DNA of 10,835 nucleotides from an uncultured Collinsella sp. (GCA_902482615.1 CABTAA010000038.1:1-10835), one strand, 5' to 3'. Shown: positions 1-6,771, counted from the stretch's first letter. A program made the numbers and translations. The notes: generated by a model not told the origin, from the letters alone.

Positions 1-195
1 GTCCAGACCGTCGCGGTCGTCGGCTACCTCGAGCCGCTTTCGGCCGTCGTGTTCTCGGCCGTCCTTTTGGGCGAAGCCATAACACCGGTCCGCCTGATGG
101 GCGCCGCGCTTATCATCGGCGGCGCGATTTTTTGCGAACTCGCCGGCAAACGCGCAAACGCCAAGGCTGGCATCGCCCAGACAGTACGTGCTTAA
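1..195 (+). CDS. EamA/DMT-family transporter, C-terminal fragment
   Basis: This is the last 64 codons of a gene that begins before the window and ends at TAA 193-195. The fragment reads VQTVAVVGYLEPLSAVVFSA and continues with LLGEAIT and a GAALIIGGAIF helix. The pattern 'YLEPL.A.....LGE..T......GA.LI..G' is the usual end of the second EamA repeat in drug/metabolite transporters, covering the last two membrane helices. It is followed by a short, lysine- and arginine-containing cytoplasmic tail. The family exports or imports small metabolites through the inner membrane, but the substrate cannot be told from this part. A small hairpin with 5-bp arms 195-199 and 204-208 overlaps the stop codon but has no T-tract, so I do not call it a terminator. 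Confidence 0.8.
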   Translation, partial: VQTVAVVGYLEPLSAVVFSAVLLGEAITPVRLMGAALIIGGAIFCELAGKRANAKAGIAQTVRA

Positions 196-206
196 AAGCC
201 CCTGCT

Positions 207-235
207 TTGAAATACTACCTGCGTAGATAAATAAT
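207..235 (+). promoter_or_regulatory. Candidate kup promoter
   Basis: TTGAAA at 207-212 and AATAAT at 230-235 are separated by 17 nt. Each matches the sigma-70 type consensus (TTGACA, TATAAT) at five of six positions. Transcription would start near 242, giving a kup leader of about 110 nt. The -10 hexamer lies inside the left arm of the dyad at 224-258, so a protein bound there would block it. This is pattern matching only. Confidence 0.4.
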
Positions 236-258
236 CCCCAGCTGAGGATTATTGTCTA
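224..258. promoter_or_regulatory. Dyad overlapping the candidate kup -10 (possible operator)
   Basis: AATAATCC (230-237) and GGATTATT (246-253) form a perfect 8-bp inverted repeat around an 8-nt centre that contains CAGCTG. A second pair, TAGA (224-227) and TCTA (255-258), extends it after a 2x1 interruption. The stem is AT-rich and no T-tract follows, so it is a poor terminator for the EamA gene. Its overlap with the candidate -10 makes an operator more likely. Confidence 0.35.
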
Positions 259-317
259 AAATAACCCGATGTGCCAAACTGCTCTTGTATGTATAAAGAC
301 GGCATAAAGTTTTTTGT

Positions 318-344
318 CCTAGACAGATAACCGGATGTCTAAGG
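318..344 (+). promoter_or_regulatory. Hairpin covering part of the kup Shine-Dalgarno
   Basis: CCTAGACA (318-325) can pair with TGTCTAAGG (336-344), with one bulged A, around a 10-nt loop. The right arm includes the first four bases of the AAGGGAG ribosome binding site (341-347) that serves the GTG start at 353. Formation of the hairpin would reduce ribosome access. Whether it is regulated is unknown, and it does not match the c-di-AMP riboswitch consensus as I remember it. Confidence 0.3.
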
Positions 345-352
345 GAGTCCTC

Positions 353-2584
353 GTGGCACACAATAAACTGGAGGCAAACCTCCAAGACCAGCACGGGCAA
401 GGCGGGCACGGAGCCATCCCCCTCTCCGCTGGCATGCTGCTCGTAACGCTCGACGTCGTCTATGGTGACATCGGCACGAGCCCCATGTACACCATGAAAT
501 CAATCGTCGCCAACAACGGCGGCATCGGTACCGTCAGCGAGGACATGATCCTGGGCGCGCTTTCGCTCGTCATCTGGACCATGACGCTCGTGACCACGGT
601 CAAGTACGTGGTAATCGCCATGAAGGCCGACAACCACAACGAAGGCGGCATCTTCGCCCTGTTCAGCCTCGTACGCAAGGTGGCACCATGGCTGATTCTG
701 CCCGCCATGATCGGCGGTGCTGCACTGCTTGCCGACGGCATCCTCACCCCCGCCGTCACGGTCACCACAGCCATCGAGGGTCTGCGCACCATCGAATGGG
801 GCCATGCGCTGCTGGGCGACGGCCAGACCAACGTCATCATCATCACAATCATCATTATCTGCGGCCTATTTGCCATGCAGCGCGCCGGCACCTCGTCAAT
901 CGGCAAGCTCTTCGGCCCGCTCATGACGCTGTGGTTCCTGTTCCTGGCAGGCGCCGGTCTGTTCAACATGCTCGGCAACCTGTCCATCTTGCGCGCGCTC
1001 AACCCCATCCGCGGCATTATGTTCCTGTTCTCGCCCATCAACCATTCGGGCATTATGGTGCTCGGCTTTGTCTTCCTGTCGACAACCGGTGCCGAGGCAC
1101 TCTACTCGGACATGGGCCACGTGGGCAAGGCAAACATCTATGCATCCTGGCCATTTGTTAAGGCGGCCCTTATCCTCAACTATCTGGGTCAGGGAGCTTG
1201 GCTACTCGCCAATAACTCCAACCCCCAGATGCTCGCGATGGATATCGTTAACCCGTTCTATATGATGCTTCCCGAGCCCCTGCGCCCCTTTGCCATTGTG
1301 CTTTCGGCCGTGGCGGCCATCATCGCCTCGCAGGCGCTCATCACCGGCTCGTTCTCGCTGGTATCCGAGGCAACGCGCCTCAACCTTATGCCGCACCTGC
1401 GCATCCACTACCCCAGCGACACCAAGGGTCAGCTCTATATTCCGCTCGTCAACAACATCATGTGGGTCGGCTGCATCTTCATCGTGCTGTTGTTCCAAAA
1501 CTCCGAGCGCATGGAAAGCGCCTATGGCCTCGCCATCACCGTAACCATGCTCATGACCACCACGCTGCTGACGAGCTATATCGCCGGCATCCTCAAGCAC
1601 AAGCTGGGCGCCTGCATCTTTGCCCTGCTCTTTGGTGCCATTGAGCTGTGCTTCTTCGCTTCGTGCCTCACCATGTTCTTTGACGGCGGCTACGTCATGA
1701 TCTTCCTGGCCGCACTGCTGTTCGGCCTTATGTATGTGTGGCGTCGCGGCACCGCCATCGAGCGTACGCAGACGATTCTGCTGCCCGTCTCCAAGTACAT
1801 CGACCAGCTCAATCGCCTGCGCAATGACGAGACCTACCCCGTGCTCGCCGACAATCTGGTGTTCCTCACCAACAGCCCCGACCCGCTCACGCTCGACCGC
1901 GACGTGCTCTATTCCATCCTAGACAAGCACCCCAAGCGCGCCAAGGCATATTGGTTCATCAACGTACACGTTGCCGACGAGCCCTATACGCACGAGTATT
2001 CCGTTGAGACCTTTGGCACGGACTTCCTGTTCCGCGTGCGCTTGGACCTGGGCTTTAAGGTCAATCAGCGCATCAACGCCTACCTGCGCCAGATCGTTGG
2101 CGACCTGATGGCCTCGGGTGAGTTGCCGCCGCAGCACCACACCTACTCCATCTACGAGACGCGCGGCAACGTGGGCGACTTCCGTTTTTGCATGCTGCGC
2201 AAGATGCTTGCCCCCGAAACGGACATCAACCGCAATGACCACCGCGTGATGGCCATCAAGTACGCCGTCCGCCGCGCTTGCGGAAGCCCGGCGCGCTGGT
2301 ACGGTCTCGAGAACTCTGCCATCATCATCGAGTACGTGCCGCTGTTTGCCCGCATGCGCCCGGCCGTTAAGCTCGTGCGCACCCAGGTGCCGCTCGAGGT
2401 TCAGATTGAAGAGGCCGAGGAGATGGAAGTCGACATCTTCTCGGACGACTTGGTCAACGGCAACGAGGCCGGTAGGGACATGAACGTCGATCCCACCGAG
2501 CTGCTCGAGAGCGTCGCCGATACGCCCGAACAGCAACAGCTCGACGGCCTCGAAAGTGAACAACTCAACGACGCCAACTTCTAG
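353..2584 (+). CDS. kup: Kup-type potassium uptake transporter
   Basis: This protein of 743 aa belongs to the KUP/HAK/KT family, inner-membrane K+ transporters that in characterised members work as K+/H+ symporters. The family signature GDIGTSP is at residues 38-44 in the first membrane helix. KADNHNEGG (about 91-99) and LADGILTPAVTV follow, then a series of hydrophobic helices up to roughly residue 460, and then a soluble C-terminal domain. E. coli Kup has 622 residues, so this one is longer. The excess includes a tail (about 683-743) rich in Asp and Glu that I do not recognise. I chose GTG 353 because AAGGGAG lies 5 nt upstream, whereas ATG 335 in the same frame has no Shine-Dalgarno and overlaps a leader hairpin. 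If 335 is used, six residues are added. It is probably transcribed alone, because a terminator follows. Confidence 0.93.
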   Translation: MAHNKLEANLQDQHGQGGHGAIPLSAGMLLVTLDVVYGDIGTSPMYTMKSIVANNGGIGTVSEDMILGALSLVIWTMTLVTTVKYVVIAMKADNHNEGGIFALFSLVRKVAPWLILPAMIGGAALLADGILTPAVTVTTAIEGLRTIEWGHALLGDGQTNVIIITIIIICGLFAMQRAGTSSIGKLFGPLMTLWFLFLAGAGLFNMLGNLSILRALNPIRGIMFLFSPINHSGIMVLGFVFLSTTGAEALYSDMGHVGKANIYASWPFVKAALILNYLGQGAWLLANNSNPQMLAMDIVNPFYMMLPEPLRPFAIVLSAVAAIIASQALITGSFSLVSEATRLNLMPHLRIHYPSDTKGQLYIPLVNNIMWVGCIFIVLLFQNSERMESAYGLAITVTMLMTTTLLTSYIAGILKHKLGACIFALLFGAIELCFFASCLTMFFDGGYVMIFLAALLFGLMYVWRRGTAIERTQTILLPVSKYIDQLNRLRNDETYPVLADNLVFLTNSPDPLTLDRDVLYSILDKHPKRAKAYWFINVHVADEPYTHEYSVETFGTDFLFRVRLDLGFKVNQRINAYLRQIVGDLMASGELPPQHHTYSIYETRGNVGDFRFCMLRKMLAPETDINRNDHRVMAIKYAVRRACGSPARWYGLENSAIIIEYVPLFARMRPAVKLVRTQVPLEVQIEEAEEMEVDIFSDDLVNGNEAGRDMNVDPTELLESVADTPEQQQLDGLESEQLNDANF

Positions 2585-2606
2585 CGACGTCACAAATCAA
2601 CGAAAG

Positions 2607-2642
2607 CGGCCCTGCGCCTCACGGGAGATGCAGGGCCGTTTT
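2607..2642 (+). terminator. Intrinsic terminator after kup
   Basis: CGGCCCTGC (2607-2615) pairs with GCAGGGCCG (2630-2638), giving a 9-bp GC-rich stem with a 14-nt loop followed by TTTT. It lies 23 nt after the kup stop. On the other strand the stem is followed by a looser T-rich run, so it may also weakly end the bile salt hydrolase transcript coming from the right. Confidence 0.85.
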
Positions 2643-2663
2643 GCATTGCGGTAAAGCTATCGG

Positions 2664-3629
2664 CTACGAACGGCGCGGCTCGGGAACCACGAGTCTATCG
2701 GGGCTCGCGCCCTCGGCATCCATCAGGCTCACGTAGCGAATCGACGGATCCCCATACATCGCGTAGTAATAATTGCCCGTGCGCGCGCTAAAGCATCCGG
2801 TGTAGATAGTCTTCTCGAACTTGCCATCGCCCATCCTGGACGCTCCCTCGATCATCACCACGCCCTCGAGCGAGCGGAACATGCGAACGACGTTTTCGGT
2901 CTCGCTCTCCTTTTGCGGGTAATTGGCATTGAGATACGCCGCCTTTACAAAACGGCTCGGCGAATAGCAATCGCCCGGAATGCCGCGCATGCCGGCACCG
3001 GCTCCATAGGGCTTGAGCTCGGCGCCACGCCATGTCGCCGTCTGCGGAAAATCGCTTGTGGCGGTGATATAGGTGCGCAGGTTTTCCATGTGCCACGGGA
3101 AGGTCGGCTGGTTGGCAAGGGTGTCGACCGGATCGTCGTATACATGCAGGCCGTCAGCCATCATCTCGACCACGATGCTGCGTTGGCTGTCGCCGATAAT
3201 CCAATGGAGCAGCGACACGCCCAGCCCCTCTCCGGCAGATTTGGCGACAATCACCGTGTCGCGCAGCGCGGTCTCGACCTCATCGACCGTCGAGAACGTC
3301 GCTGCCACCCACAGGGGGAACTCATAGGCCGCGATATTGGTCTTGCCGTCGACAGGGTCCTCGGCATACTCGGCATAACCCGGGAAATTGAGACCCGCCA
3401 CGGCGAGGCCCGCATCGTTACCGCAATCGAAAAACATGGGATAGTTCTTGTAATCGATGCACATACCGATCACCGCGTGTGCCGCCGACGCATCGTCGAT
3501 AAACGAATACGGAATGTGAAACCCGCGCGGCATCACGCGAACCTGTTGGCCGTAGTCAAAGCTCCAGTCGAGGTTGCGGCCCAAATACATGTGGCCAGAA
3601 TTATCGGTAAATCGAATACTCGTGCACAT
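2664..3629 (-). CDS. bsh: Bile salt hydrolase (choloylglycine hydrolase family)
   Basis: This 321-aa cytoplasmic Ntn-hydrolase removes glycine or taurine from conjugated bile acids. The chain must begin MCTS so that Cys2 becomes the N-terminal nucleophile after Met removal. A TAGGAGG Shine-Dalgarno directly upstream of 3629 confirms this start, and the 21 extra residues of the longer ORF are leader sequence. Residues equivalent to the known active site are present: Cys2, Arg18, Asp21 (GRNLD), Asn81 (GLNFP), Asn173 (ANQPTF) and Arg226 (SPSRF). Asn at 81 is the residue I associate with bile salt hydrolases, as opposed to Tyr in penicillin V acylases. The motifs FDCGNDAGLAVAGLNFPGY and GIPGDCYSPSRF resemble Gram-positive bile salt hydrolases such as that of Clostridium perfringens. 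There is no signal peptide. It is the only gene between the terminators on either side, so it is probably monocistronic. Penicillin acylase activity or quorum-signal hydrolysis is the alternative. Confidence 0.92.
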   Translation of the reverse strand: MCTSIRFTDNSGHMYLGRNLDWSFDYGQQVRVMPRGFHIPYSFIDDASAAHAVIGMCIDYKNYPMFFDCGNDAGLAVAGLNFPGYAEYAEDPVDGKTNIAAYEFPLWVAATFSTVDEVETALRDTVIVAKSAGEGLGVSLLHWIIGDSQRSIVVEMMADGLHVYDDPVDTLANQPTFPWHMENLRTYITATSDFPQTATWRGAELKPYGAGAGMRGIPGDCYSPSRFVKAAYLNANYPQKESETENVVRMFRSLEGVVMIEGASRMGDGKFEKTIYTGCFSARTGNYYYAMYGDPSIRYVSLMDAEGASPDRLVVPEPRRS

Positions 3630-3695
3630 AACGCCTCCTAGCCTTACGTTCTTGCTAAGATTATTGTCTCCAAACAAAAAGGCGCTAAACACAAA

Positions 3696-3729
3696 AGCCC
3701 GGACATGACAACAATGTCATGCCCGGGCT
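3696..3729 (-). terminator. Strong leftward intrinsic terminator
   Basis: The arms 3696-3710 and 3715-3729 form a 15-position stem with a single A/C mismatch (3703/3722) and a 4-nt loop. On the minus strand the stem is followed by TTTTGTGTTT. It would stop transcription leaving the deformylase-like gene before it reaches the bile salt hydrolase gene. On the plus strand no T-tract follows. Confidence 0.75.
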
Positions 3730-3770
3730 ATTCAAGCAGGATAAACTCAACCAAGTTAACCCCGCAGGTC

Positions 3771-3879
3771 GTCTAAGGAGTCAAAGTGCCGCAGATTGCC
3801 ACGAAAGAGGAGCGAAGCGTACTTAAGGTACGCGAGCGACGATTGAGCGGCAAGGTGCGGTGCTTTGGTCCCCTTAGAC
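3771..3879. repeat. Three-tiered long hairpin element of unknown function
   Basis: GTCTAAGG (3771-3778) pairs with CCTTAGAC (3872-3879). Inside it, 3782-3793 pairs with 3856-3867 over 12 positions, two of them G-T wobbles. TTGCC (3796-3800) then pairs with GGCAA (3849-3853). At the tip, GCGTAC (3817-3822) pairs with GTACGC (3828-3833) around TTAAG. Between the last two stems are purine-rich arms of 16 and 15 nt containing repeated GAGCG/AGCGA. The right end covers the stop codon (3874-3876) of the deformylase-like gene. There is no T-tract, so it is not a terminator. It could be a dispersed REP- or MITE-like repeat, given the inverted termini, or a structured RNA. No second copy exists in this window. 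Confidence 0.6.
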
Positions 3880-4293
3880 CAACTTTCCAAGACAGTGGTC
3901 GATCATATGCTGGATCATCTGTGCCTCAAAGCCCGCGTAGTCGCGGCGGCACTCCTTCATCTTGCCGTCGACAATCTGGTCAAAGGCAACCTTGCACTTG
4001 ATGTAGCGCGTGGACTTGGTGACCTCCCCGTGCGTCAGGCAGCTCTCCTCCATCTTGCTGGCACCCAGGCCAAACACCAGACGGGGGTTGTAGAGCACAT
4101 GGGGCTCGCCGGCGTCGTCCAGATAGACGCAGACCTTCTTGGTAACGCCAATCTGGTTAGCGGCAAGGCAGCCGGCATCGTCGAGCGACTTGATGGTATC
4201 GATCAGGTCCTGAGCAACCGACTCGTCCTCGACGGTCGCAACCTCGCAACGCTGGGACAGGATAGCCTCGTCGTGGCAAAGCTCTTTAATCAT
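3874..4293 (-). CDS. Peptide-deformylase-like protein lacking the catalytic Glu
   Basis: This 139-aa protein belongs to the short clostridial-type branch of peptide deformylases, metalloenzymes that remove the N-formyl group from new proteins. Motif 1 is present as GCLAANQIG (residues 41-49). Motif 2 reads ESCLT (83-87) and contains the metal-ligand Cys85. Motif 3, normally QHExDH, reads QHMIDH (128-133). The ligands His129 and His133 remain, but the general-acid/base Glu is Met130, with codon ATG. A catalytic protein would not be expected to tolerate this, so it may bind metal or N-termini without deformylating. The genome should carry another, active def. I placed the start at 4293 because GGAGG (4303-4299 on the minus strand) lies 5 nt upstream. 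The ATG at 4305 overlaps that site and has no Shine-Dalgarno of its own. The stop lies in the arm of the 3771-3879 hairpin. Confidence 0.8.
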   Translation of the reverse strand: MIKELCHDEAILSQRCEVATVEDESVAQDLIDTIKSLDDAGCLAANQIGVTKKVCVYLDDAGEPHVLYNPRLVFGLGASKMEESCLTHGEVTKSTRYIKCKVAFDQIVDGKMKECRRDYAGFEAQMIQHMIDHCLGKLV

Positions 4294-4448
4294 ACGTTCC
4301 TCCATAGGGGTCGTTGTATCCGCTTAAGTATACGGTACCCACACATTTTCATGCGAAAAATACCGTCCGTCTGCTACAAAGCGCCGAACATCAACATGCG
4401 AGGAACAACAGCGTCGTAAAGGGGCTATAGTGGGTGAGTTCGTGTCAA

Positions 4449-4469
4449 TCGGCCTAAACTCGGGGCCGA
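4449..4469 (+). promoter_or_regulatory. Leader hairpin just before the purine permease RBS
   Basis: TCGGCC (4449-4454) and GGCCGA (4464-4469) form a perfect 6-bp stem with a 9-nt loop, three nt upstream of the AAGGAAAGGG ribosome binding site. A TATAGT at 4426-4431 could be the -10 element, but I see no good -35. I looked for the purine riboswitch core here and did not find it. Confidence 0.25.
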
Positions 4470-4486
4470 ACAAGGAAAGGGTATGC

Positions 4487-5797
4487 ATGGACGAACTTTT
4501 TCACGTCAGCGAGCGCAAGTCCACAATCGGGACCGAACTCCGCGCTGGACTGACAACATTCCTGGCGATGGCCTACATCATCGCCGTCAACCCCGCGGTG
4601 CTCTCGGGCGCTGGCATCGATGCGGGAGCGCTCGCCTGCGCCACCTGCCTGGGCGCCGGCATCATGACCATCTGCATGGGCATCTTCGCCAACCGCCCGC
4701 TCGCCTGCGCGTCGGGCTTAGGCGTCAACGCGATGATCGCCGGAATCACCACCACCGTCTGCGGCGGTGACTGGCACGTGGCCATGAGCGTCATCTTCCT
4801 TGAGGGCGTCGTCATCTTGCTGCTCGTGCTTTGTGGCCTGCGCGAGGCCATCATGGACGCCATCCCGGTTGTCCTGCGTCACGCCATCTCGGTGGGTCTG
4901 GGCCTGTTCATCGCCATGATTGGCCTGTGCGATGCCGGCATTATCACCGCTGGCGCCGGTACACTCGTCGGTCTGGGCGACATCACCTCCCCCACCTTCA
5001 TCGTCGGCATCATCTCCATCCTGGTGACAGTCGCCCTCGCCTGCCGCAACGTCCCCGGCTCGCTGCTCATCGGCATCGTCGTCGCCGTCATCGCCGGTAT
5101 CCCCCTAGGTGTGACCCAGGCTCCGACCGGTATCATCGCCCCGCTCGACTTCTCGAGCATCGGTGGCCCCATCGCCGACGCCGGCGGCGTGCCTGCCATC
5201 GTCAAGGTCCTTACCGACCCCGCGCTCCTCGTCATCTCGTTCTCGCTGCTCATGAGTGACTTCTTCGACACCATGGGCACCGCGATGGCCGTGGCCAAGC
5301 AGGGCGAGTTCCTCACCGACGACGGCAACGTCGAGAATATCAAGGAGATCCTGATCGTCGACTCCGCCGCCGCTGCTGTGGGCGGTTTCATGGGCGTCTC
5401 CTCCATCACCACCTTCGTCGAGTCCACCTCTGGCGCTGCCGACGGTGGCCGCACGGGCCTCACCTCCGTCACCACCGGCGTGCTGTTCATTCTCGCCGCG
5501 TTCTTCTCCCCCATCGTCACCATCGTTTCCAGCGCCGCCACCTGTGGTGCTCTGGTCTACGTCGGCTACCTCATGATGAGCGAGGCCTCCGAGATCGACT
5601 GGTCCGACGTGTCGCAGGGTTTCCCGGCGTTCATGATTGTCGCCGGCGTGCCCTTCACCTACTCCATCTCTGCCGGCATTGGCCTGGGCTTTATCACCTA
5701 CGTGATCGTCGCACTCTTTAAGGGCGAGGCCTCCAAGATCAAGCCGCTCATGTGGATCGCAGCCCTCGCCTTCCTCGTCTACTTCTTCGTGGCGTAA
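4487..5797 (+). CDS. AzgA-type purine (adenine/guanine/hypoxanthine) permease
   Basis: This 436-aa inner-membrane protein of the NCS2 superfamily, AzgA subgroup, takes up nucleobases by proton symport. Relatives are E. coli AdeP/GhxP and Bacillus PbuG/PbuO. Visible marks are the first helix TTFLAMAYIIAVNP (about 23-36), GLGVNAMIA (77-84), SDFFDTMGTAM (257-267) and ESTSGAADGGRTGL starting at Glu312. The last two are the family's substrate-binding helices. About 12-14 hydrophobic segments fill the length, which is normal for the family. I chose ATG 4487 because AAGGAAAGGG lies 5 nt upstream and the family usually begins shortly before the first helix. The upstream in-frame GTG at 4430 adds 19 hydrophilic residues without a Shine-Dalgarno. 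It is divergent from the deformylase-like gene and followed at once by a terminator, so it is monocistronic. The exact base transported cannot be read from sequence. Confidence 0.92.
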   Translation: MDELFHVSERKSTIGTELRAGLTTFLAMAYIIAVNPAVLSGAGIDAGALACATCLGAGIMTICMGIFANRPLACASGLGVNAMIAGITTTVCGGDWHVAMSVIFLEGVVILLLVLCGLREAIMDAIPVVLRHAISVGLGLFIAMIGLCDAGIITAGAGTLVGLGDITSPTFIVGIISILVTVALACRNVPGSLLIGIVVAVIAGIPLGVTQAPTGIIAPLDFSSIGGPIADAGGVPAIVKVLTDPALLVISFSLLMSDFFDTMGTAMAVAKQGEFLTDDGNVENIKEILIVDSAAAAVGGFMGVSSITTFVESTSGAADGGRTGLTSVTTGVLFILAAFFSPIVTIVSSAATCGALVYVGYLMMSEASEIDWSDVSQGFPAFMIVAGVPFTYSISAGIGLGFITYVIVALFKGEASKIKPLMWIAALAFLVYFFVA

Positions 5798-5824
5798 CGG
5801 CATAGTCTGCTAAAGCAAAACAAC

Positions 5825-5865
5825 AAGGCGCGGAATCGCATCGAGCGGCTCCGCGCCTTTCTTTT
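5825..5865 (+). terminator. Intrinsic terminator after the purine permease
   Basis: AAGGCGCGGA (5825-5834) pairs with TCCGCGCCTT (5850-5859), giving a 10-bp GC-rich stem with a 15-nt loop. The T-rich tract TTTCTTTT (5858-5865) follows. It lies 27 nt after the permease stop. Confidence 0.9.
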
Positions 5866-5934
5866 AGCGTCTGCCCCCGTGCCAGCGTGCGACAATTGAG
5901 GCTGTCAATATCACAACACCGAGAGAAGCCTGCC

Positions 5935-6600
5935 TTGGAAGCGCATCATAAGCAGATAACCGTTTATTCAGAGCGTGCGGAAGGCGCGCCCGTCATCTAT
6001 CTCCCCGTGGTTAAGGGCGACGGTAGTGAAGTCTACGAGCGCTGCCGAGAGCTCGACTGCCCGCCGTTCACCCTTGTCGCCATTGGAGGGCTCGATTGGA
6101 ATCGCGAGCTGAGCCCCTGGGCATGCGATGGTACCGTACGCGATAGCGAGCCCTTTGGCGGACAGGCTGCTGGTTTTCTTGACGAGTTGTTGAAGCAGAT
6201 AATCCCCCAGGCCGAATCATCGCTCCCGCAACCGCCTGCCTGGCGCGGCGTTGCCGGCTACTCGTTGGCGGGTCTTTTTGCACTGTGGGCACTTTGGCAA
6301 ACAGATGTCTTTGAGCGCGCAGCGAGTGCATCGGGGTCGCTGTGGTTCCCCGGCTTTATCGACTACGCGCGCGAGCGCACGATGACGGCTACGCCCGACG
6401 CCGCCTATCTGTCGCTCGGTAAAAAGGAAACCAAGACGCCCAACCGCATGATGCGGCACGTACTCGACGATACGCGCGCGATGGAAGAGCTGTTTATCGA
6501 GCGCGACATCCCAACAACGCTGGAGCTCAACCCCGGCAATCATTTTGCCCAAACTGACCTGCGCATGGCGCGCGGCATCCACTGGATACTGACGCATTAA
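5935..6600 (+). CDS. Alpha/beta hydrolase, esterase-like
   Basis: This soluble protein of about 221 aa has an alpha/beta-hydrolase fold, apparently related to the esterase D / enterochelin-esterase type (IroE-like). A nucleophile elbow G-Y-S-L-A-G-L provides the catalytic Ser. YLPVVKGDGSEVYERC near the start forms the first strand, and NPGNHFAQTD near the end contains the probable catalytic His. There is no signal peptide, so it is probably cytoplasmic. The start is uncertain. TTG 5935 has GAGAGAAG 6 nt upstream and begins just before the first conserved strand (HHKQITVYSE). GTG 5887 would add 16 residues but has no Shine-Dalgarno. The substrate is unknown; members of this fold hydrolyse siderophore esters, acyl thioesters or S-formylglutathione. 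It has terminators on both sides and no obvious partner gene. Confidence 0.8.
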   Translation: MEAHHKQITVYSERAEGAPVIYLPVVKGDGSEVYERCRELDCPPFTLVAIGGLDWNRELSPWACDGTVRDSEPFGGQAAGFLDELLKQIIPQAESSLPQPPAWRGVAGYSLAGLFALWALWQTDVFERAASASGSLWFPGFIDYARERTMTATPDAAYLSLGKKETKTPNRMMRHVLDDTRAMEELFIERDIPTTLELNPGNHFAQTDLRMARGIHWILTH

Positions 6601-6641
6601 AAATGGCGTCCACGCGTACATGCGCATGGACGCCATTTTTT
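6599..6641. terminator. Bidirectional intrinsic terminator
   Basis: Arms 6599-6612 and 6627-6640 form a perfect 14-bp stem with a 14-nt loop. It has T-tracts in both directions: TTTTTT ending at 6641 on the plus strand, and TTTTT from the left arm on the minus strand. It ends the hydrolase gene, whose stop codon it touches, and can also end leftward transcripts from the MetE-like gene. Confidence 0.92.
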
Positions 6642-6661
6642 GATTTAGCTGAACACAACTA

Positions 6662-6715
6662 CTATTCGACAGTCTCCTCGAGTTTAGATACGGCGGGCGT
6701 CGAGGATTGGGACAT
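6662..6715 (-). CDS. Possible 17-codon small ORF
   Basis: An ATG at 6715 is preceded by AAAGGA (6726-6721 on the minus strand) with 5-nt spacing. It opens a 17-residue frame, MSQSSTPAVSKLEETVE, that ends in TAG followed by a second TAG. The frame lies between the MetE-like gene and the bidirectional terminator, on the same strand as the former, so it could be read from that transcript. The Shine-Dalgarno is good, but an ORF this short occurs easily by chance. I recognise no family. Confidence 0.2.
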   Translation of the reverse strand: MSQSSTPAVSKLEETVE

Positions 6716-6739
6716 GGAAGTCCTTTCATGATGGAAGGG

Positions 6740-6771
6740 CGATCAGGCATATCGGATAACCTGCCCGATCG
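6740..6771. other. Hairpin downstream of the MetE-like gene
   Basis: CGATCAGGCA (6740-6749) and TGCCCGATCG (6762-6771) pair over nine of ten positions around a 12-nt loop. No T-tract follows on either strand, so it does not look like a terminator. It may stabilise the 3' end of the MetE-like transcript. I see nothing else definite between 6642 and 6838 apart from the small ORF. Confidence 0.3.

Noticed and set aside
195..211. Small hairpin at the EamA stop codon as a terminator
   Set aside because: The stem is only 5 bp, with no T-tract after it.
1919..2593. Minus-strand ORF of 224 codons opposite the end of kup
   Set aside because: No domain or Shine-Dalgarno, and the kup frame continues through the whole interval to a proper terminator.
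2913..3641. Plus-strand ORF of 242 codons
   Set aside because: It is antisense to the bile salt hydrolase gene, which has a complete active site. No ribosome binding site or recognisable domain.
4306..4486. Possible purine riboswitch upstream of the purine permease
   Set aside because: I searched for the conserved junction (TATA... and TTTCTAC-like segments) and found none. Only a simple 6-bp hairpin is present.
5105..5803. Minus-strand ORF of 232 codons
   Set aside because: The product is a repetitive Asp/Glu/Gly/His-rich chain produced by the complement of a GC-rich membrane-protein gene (purine permease).
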